This document shows, piece after piece, positions 14,868 through 17,773 of a stretch of 17,773 nucleotides of DNA; position 1 is the stretch's first letter; every line of letters begins with the position of its first letter. The notes under the pieces were generated by a model, which worked only from the letters and a program-made list of their open reading frames with translations, ran no database searches and had not been told where the DNA came from. The translations under genes and the position numbers were made by a program. Source of the DNA: Ilumatobacteraceae bacterium (GTDB lineage: Bacteria > Actinomycetota > Acidimicrobiia > Acidimicrobiales > Ilumatobacteraceae); NCBI GenBank assembly GCA_023263465.1, contig JALQWV010000186.1, forward strand, positions 1 to 17,773, given 5' to 3'.

Positions 14868-16538
14868 ATGACTTCCCCTGTGTATTCCCTCTCAGACGAC
14901 TACATCAATAAGGTTGCCGAACTTGATCCGGCAGCAGCCACCTATATGGGGATTGCAGGCCATGATCACGAGATGACCGACTTCAGCCCAGCAGGGCACG
15001 ATGCTCGGGCAGAAAACGATCGCCAAACTCTTGCAAAGCTGAACGCGCTTGATACAAGCGCGAGTTCCGACCGCTTGGCAGCTGGTGTACTGCGTGAGTC
15101 TCTAGAAATCTCTGGAGCCGAGTACGACGCCAATGAGCATTTGGTTTCCATTCGCGTGCTTGCTGGTGATGTTGATGCCGCTCGAGCAATTTTCGATCTC
15201 ATGCCAACTGATACAGCAGAACAATGGTCGGTGATAGCGGAACGAATGTCAAAAGTCCCGCAAGCGTTTGCAGGTATGCGTGAGTCGTGGAAACTTGGTC
15301 TTGATCGCGGAGTAAAAGCACAACGCCGGCAAGTTCTTGCATCGAGCGAGCAGCTCGCAACGTGGGCGGGTCGAAAAGATGCTCCAGCATTCTTTGAACA
15401 ATTCGCAGAATCTGCAACTTCTGTTGCAGGCGCACCAATAGAACAGCTTCGCAAAGTGGCAAAGCAAGCAACACAAGCACTTGGTGAAACCGCAGACTTC
15501 CTCATCAACGACTACGCGCCACAAGCTGACACACGCGACGGTGTTGGCCCCGAGCGCCACGCACTTGCCCGACGACGCTTCATGGGAATGAAAGTTGAAG
15601 CCAAGGATGCATATGAATGGGGTTGGGCGGAAGTTCAACGCATCGATGCAGAAATGGAGCGCGTTGCGCAGGAAATTCTTCCAGGTTCAACACTTTCAGA
15701 AGTCCGTCACTTTCTAGACACCGATCCTTCGCGTTCAATTCAAGGCGAAGGCGCGCTACGTGACTGGCTGCAAGAGTTGATGGATGACGCGATGTCGTTT
15801 CTTATCGACAACAATCATTTTTCAATTCCAGAATCCATTCGTACTGTTGAGGCAATGATCTCTCCGCCAGGCGGAGCAGCCGCCATGTATTACACAGGGC
15901 CAAGCGAGGATCTCAGTCGCCCAGGTCGTACCTGGTATCCAACAAACGGTCGCACCGTATTCCCGCGTTGGAGCGAACCAACCACTGCGTATCACGAAGG
16001 TGTTCCCGGCCATCACTTACAGGTTGCAATCGCCACCATTAACTCTGAAAAGCTCTCACGCTTCCAACGCAATACGTTCGTGTCGGGCCACGGCGAAGGC
16101 TGGGCGTTATATGCCGAGCGTCTAATGGACGAATTCGGATTCTTAGAGAACCCTGAATATCGCTTGGGATATCTGTATGCCCAGGCATTCCGCGCCGCCC
16201 GAATCGTTATTGACACTGGAATTCATTGTGGTTTTGCCATTCCACAGAGTTCCTCGTGGCATCCAGGTGAGCAATGGACACCAGAACTCATGCTCGAATT
16301 CCTTAGCGCTCGCTCATCAAGCGATGATGAATTCAATCGCTCAGAAATCAACCGCTATCTCGGTTGGCCCGGACAAGCCATTTCGTACAAGCTTGGCGAA
16401 CGCGTATGGCTTGACCTGCGCGATGATGCCAAGAAGAAATACGGAGCATCATTTGATTTGCGGAAGTGGCATGCACATGCTCTTGATCTTGGCAATTTGG
16501 GTCTTGACTTGCTGAAGTCGGAAATGGCGCGCTTTTAG
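14868..16538 (+). CDS. DUF885-family metallopeptidase-like protein
   Basis: The 556-aa protein matches the DUF885 family, predicted zinc-dependent peptidases of mostly unknown substrate. The HExxH-like centre is AYHEGVPGHHLQ (H376, E377, H382), and the second family motif GHGEGWALYAE (407-417) would supply the third zinc ligand. ISPPGGAAAMYYTGPS (~331-346) and the C-terminal PGQAISYKLG (~501-510) are also typical. No signal peptide is visible at the N-terminus, unlike many proteobacterial relatives, so a cytoplasmic peptide-degrading role is likely. Length is normal for the family. ATG 14868 is supported by the leaderless -10 spacing and by family-like sequence from the first residues (LDPAAATYMGI). 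It ends 6 bp before the 3' end of the convergent L,D-transpeptidase gene. Confidence 0.87.
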   Translation: MTSPVYSLSDDYINKVAELDPAAATYMGIAGHDHEMTDFSPAGHDARAENDRQTLAKLNALDTSASSDRLAAGVLRESLEISGAEYDANEHLVSIRVLAGDVDAARAIFDLMPTDTAEQWSVIAERMSKVPQAFAGMRESWKLGLDRGVKAQRRQVLASSEQLATWAGRKDAPAFFEQFAESATSVAGAPIEQLRKVAKQATQALGETADFLINDYAPQADTRDGVGPERHALARRRFMGMKVEAKDAYEWGWAEVQRIDAEMERVAQEILPGSTLSEVRHFLDTDPSRSIQGEGALRDWLQELMDDAMSFLIDNNHFSIPESIRTVEAMISPPGGAAAMYYTGPSEDLSRPGRTWYPTNGRTVFPRWSEPTTAYHEGVPGHHLQVAIATINSEKLSRFQRNTFVSGHGEGWALYAERLMDEFGFLENPEYRLGYLYAQAFRAARIVIDTGIHCGFAIPQSSSWHPGEQWTPELMLEFLSARSSSDDEFNRSEINRYLGWPGQAISYKLGERVWLDLRDDAKKKYGASFDLRKWHAHALDLGNLGLDLLKSEMARF

Positions 16539-16544
16539 GACTGC

Positions 16545-17093
16545 TTAAGGAACGACTACAACTGCCGTTCCGGGTTTCGCCCAGTCAAAAATAAATTTTG
16601 CGTCTGCGGTGCTTGATCGCAAGCACCCACTGCCCAGGTAAGTCCCTAATTCTGCTTCGGTTTGCAGCGGTACACCATTCTTCGTAGGTATTTCATGGAA
16701 TCCAATATTCCCACCATTGCGACCAATTGCAAACCGCGTCATGAATCGAAACTTCACGCCCTCTTGTTCCTGACTAAATGAAGACACTGATTGGCTTTTG
16801 ACTAAGTATTCACCCTTTTTTGGTTGACCACGCTGACCAGATACCAAGAAAGTGCGAATGACATCACCTGAAGCGTTTATTACCCACACTCGCAACTGAC
16901 GGTGTGAGTACACAACCCGTCGTCCACTGCCGGAATTCCTTGGAACAGCGAAAGTCGGCACAGCAACAGTTGTTGAAGTTGGTGCAATCGTTGTTGAAGT
17001 CGTCGTTTGACCTGGATCAACGGTTGCACTGGCAATTCCTTGACCACACCATATTGAGGCAACAACTGCAAGTAACACTACAGCGCGCCTCAT
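16545..17093 (-). CDS. Secreted L,D-transpeptidase (YkuD domain)
   Basis: It should act outside the membrane, forming 3-3 peptidoglycan crosslinks or attaching substrates to stem peptides. The 182-aa precursor has a signal peptide (basic MRR, hydrophobic core, probable cleavage after ASA at ~23), then a Thr/Ser/Pro linker (~29-50) typical of wall-spanning tethers. A compact YkuD domain (~58-182) carries GFHEIP (H133) and the catalytic SGCLR (C157, R159). There is no LysM or other visible binding domain. Its ATG overlaps the deoC stop as ATGA, and GGAG lies 4 nt before the start inside deoC, so it is translated downstream of deoC. Co-transcription of a wall enzyme with deoxyribose-phosphate aldolase is not an obvious functional pair. 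Confidence 0.9.
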   Translation of the reverse strand: MRRAVVLLAVVASIWCGQGIASATVDPGQTTTSTTIAPTSTTVAVPTFAVPRNSGSGRRVVYSHRQLRVWVINASGDVIRTFLVSGQRGQPKKGEYLVKSQSVSSFSQEQEGVKFRFMTRFAIGRNGGNIGFHEIPTKNGVPLQTEAELGTYLGSGCLRSSTADAKFIFDWAKPGTAVVVVP

Positions 17094-17722
17094 TTCACTC
17101 CGTTCAAAATCGCACGAGTTGCTGATGCCCCAATACGACTGGCTCCGGCGTCAATCATTGCAAGTGCATCGGCAGAAGTACGAATGCCACCACTTGCTTT
17201 GACACCAATTTCTGATCCCACAGCTTTGCGCATCGTTCGAACCGCTTCAAGCGATGCCCCACCTACTTTGTGAAATCCGGTTGAGGTTTTTACATAGTCA
17301 GCACCACCGGAAACGCTGTGTTTGCATGCTGCAGTGATTTGTTCACTTGACCACAATCCCGTTTCTAAAATCACCTTCAACACCACATGTGTGCCTATTG
17401 CTTTTCGAACTTCCGCAACTTCGTTCTCAATCTTTGACCATTCACCACTTGCAATCCACCCTAGGTTCGCAACCATGTCAACTTCACTCGCCCCATCGGA
17501 GACGGCAAGGGCAGCCTCCGATGCCTTAATGCCCGAACGGTGATTGCCCGATGGGAATCCCACCACGCTGGCAATGGGAATTCTTGTGGATTTATGCGCA
17601 AGTGATACCCAGTTTGGGGAAACACATACGGCGCCAACTGCCAATTCGTCGGCCTCTGCACACAACGCAATAAAGTCGGCTGCTGTTGCCTCTGGAGTAA
17701 GCAATGTGTGATCAATCACCAT
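17090..17722 (-). CDS. deoC: Deoxyribose-phosphate aldolase, N-terminus replaced by PyrG sequence
   Basis: The enzyme splits 2-deoxyribose-5-phosphate into glyceraldehyde-3-phosphate and acetaldehyde in deoxynucleoside salvage. From the ATG at 17722 the 210-aa frame shows IDHTLLTPEAT (3-13), VGFPSG (54-59), VDMVANLG (D82), LKVILETGL, the Schiff-base Lys in DYVKTSTGF (K145), GVKASGGIRT (K175) and GASRIGAS. What is missing is the ~10-15-residue N-terminal helix that normally precedes IDHTLL. Upstream the frame does not stop before the window edge but continues as CTP synthase sequence, so the real start is uncertain. TTG 17731 and ATG 17722 are possible internal starts, but neither has a Shine-Dalgarno or the -10 spacing seen at other genes. 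The 3' end overlaps the L,D-transpeptidase gene by four bases. Confidence 0.85.
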   Translation of the reverse strand: MVIDHTLLTPEATAADFIALCAEADELAVGAVCVSPNWVSLAHKSTRIPIASVVGFPSGNHRSGIKASEAALAVSDGASEVDMVANLGWIASGEWSKIENEVAEVRKAIGTHVVLKVILETGLWSSEQITAACKHSVSGGADYVKTSTGFHKVGGASLEAVRTMRKAVGSEIGVKASGGIRTSADALAMIDAGASRIGASATRAILNGVK

Positions 17723-17773
17723 GCACTGCAAACCTAAACAAAGACCTAAAGTTGGAATCTTATTTTCGCGGGC
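17714..17773 (-). pseudogene. pyrG: CTP synthase (PyrG) glutaminase fragment fused in frame to deoC
   Basis: The last 60 bases, read on the minus strand from the window edge, encode 20 residues that match the class-I glutamine amidotransferase domain of CTP synthase. The stretch begins ARENKIP and runs through GLCLGLQC, with the nucleophilic Cys encoded at 17738-17740. In PyrG the next residues would be E/D-[YF]-AR. Here the frame instead enters DeoC at IDHTLL. Only the window-edge fragment is visible, so whether the rest of PyrG lies beyond cannot be seen. The join may be an assembly chimera or a genuine deletion between two genes on the same strand. Confidence 0.75.

Noticed and set aside
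14966..15508. A 180-codon minus-strand frame opposite the DUF885 gene
   Set aside because: The opposite strand encodes a clear family member. This frame is Ser/Ala/Arg-rich with no family resemblance.

Overview
The window looks like a compact, gene-dense bacterial chromosome segment, about half G+C by eye. It is most likely from an Actinomycetota member with a streamlined, mid-GC genome, possibly a freshwater Acidimicrobiia-like lineage. That placement is an inference. It rests on the short actinobacterial-style GalT and GalK, frequent GTG starts, and several starts that sit 6 nt after a TANNNT -10 box with no Shine-Dalgarno (leaderless pattern). No mobile element, CRISPR array or prophage was seen.

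Layout. On the left, the minus strand reads tRNA-Lys(TTT), then a putative 38-residue membrane miniprotein, then a Cu(+)-exporting P-type ATPase. The plus strand then carries a four-gene galactose operon, galM - alpha-galactosidase (GH36) - galT - galK, in which every junction overlaps. It meets head-on, with a 30-bp tail overlap, a minus-strand pair made of a HlyIII/PAQR membrane protein gene and lacZ (GH2). An M14 metallocarboxypeptidase is divergent from hlyIII across 35 bp holding two overlapping -10 boxes inside an inverted repeat. The peptidase overlaps tail-to-tail (25 bp) a minus-strand seven-TM SWEET-like sugar transporter candidate. Divergent from that is a 509-aa coiled-coil protein of unknown function, then a DUF885-type metallopeptidase. 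The right end (minus strand) holds deoC followed by a secreted L,D-transpeptidase.

How the genes work together. LacZ and the GH36 enzyme release galactose from beta- and alpha-galactosides. GalM converts beta- to alpha-galactose, GalK phosphorylates it and GalT exchanges it onto UDP-glucose: a near-complete Leloir pathway without galE, a recognised sugar ABC transporter or a regulator in the window. The SWEET-like protein could pass sugars, but this is unproven.

Most notable. (1) At the right edge the deoC frame stays open to the window end, and its upstream part encodes the glutaminase-site segment of CTP synthase (PyrG), including the GLCLGLQ nucleophile motif. PyrG sequence is thus joined in frame to DeoC exactly where DeoC's N-terminal helix should be: either an assembly chimera or a real deletion fusion. 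(2) A bacterial 3-1-3 SWEET-like protein whose two halves keep PQ, Trp and Asn landmarks at a constant 106-residue offset. (3) An unrecognised 509-aa coiled-coil protein. (4) A palindromic bidirectional promoter between hlyIII and the M14 peptidase. (5) Three tail-to-tail gene pairs with no room for terminators.
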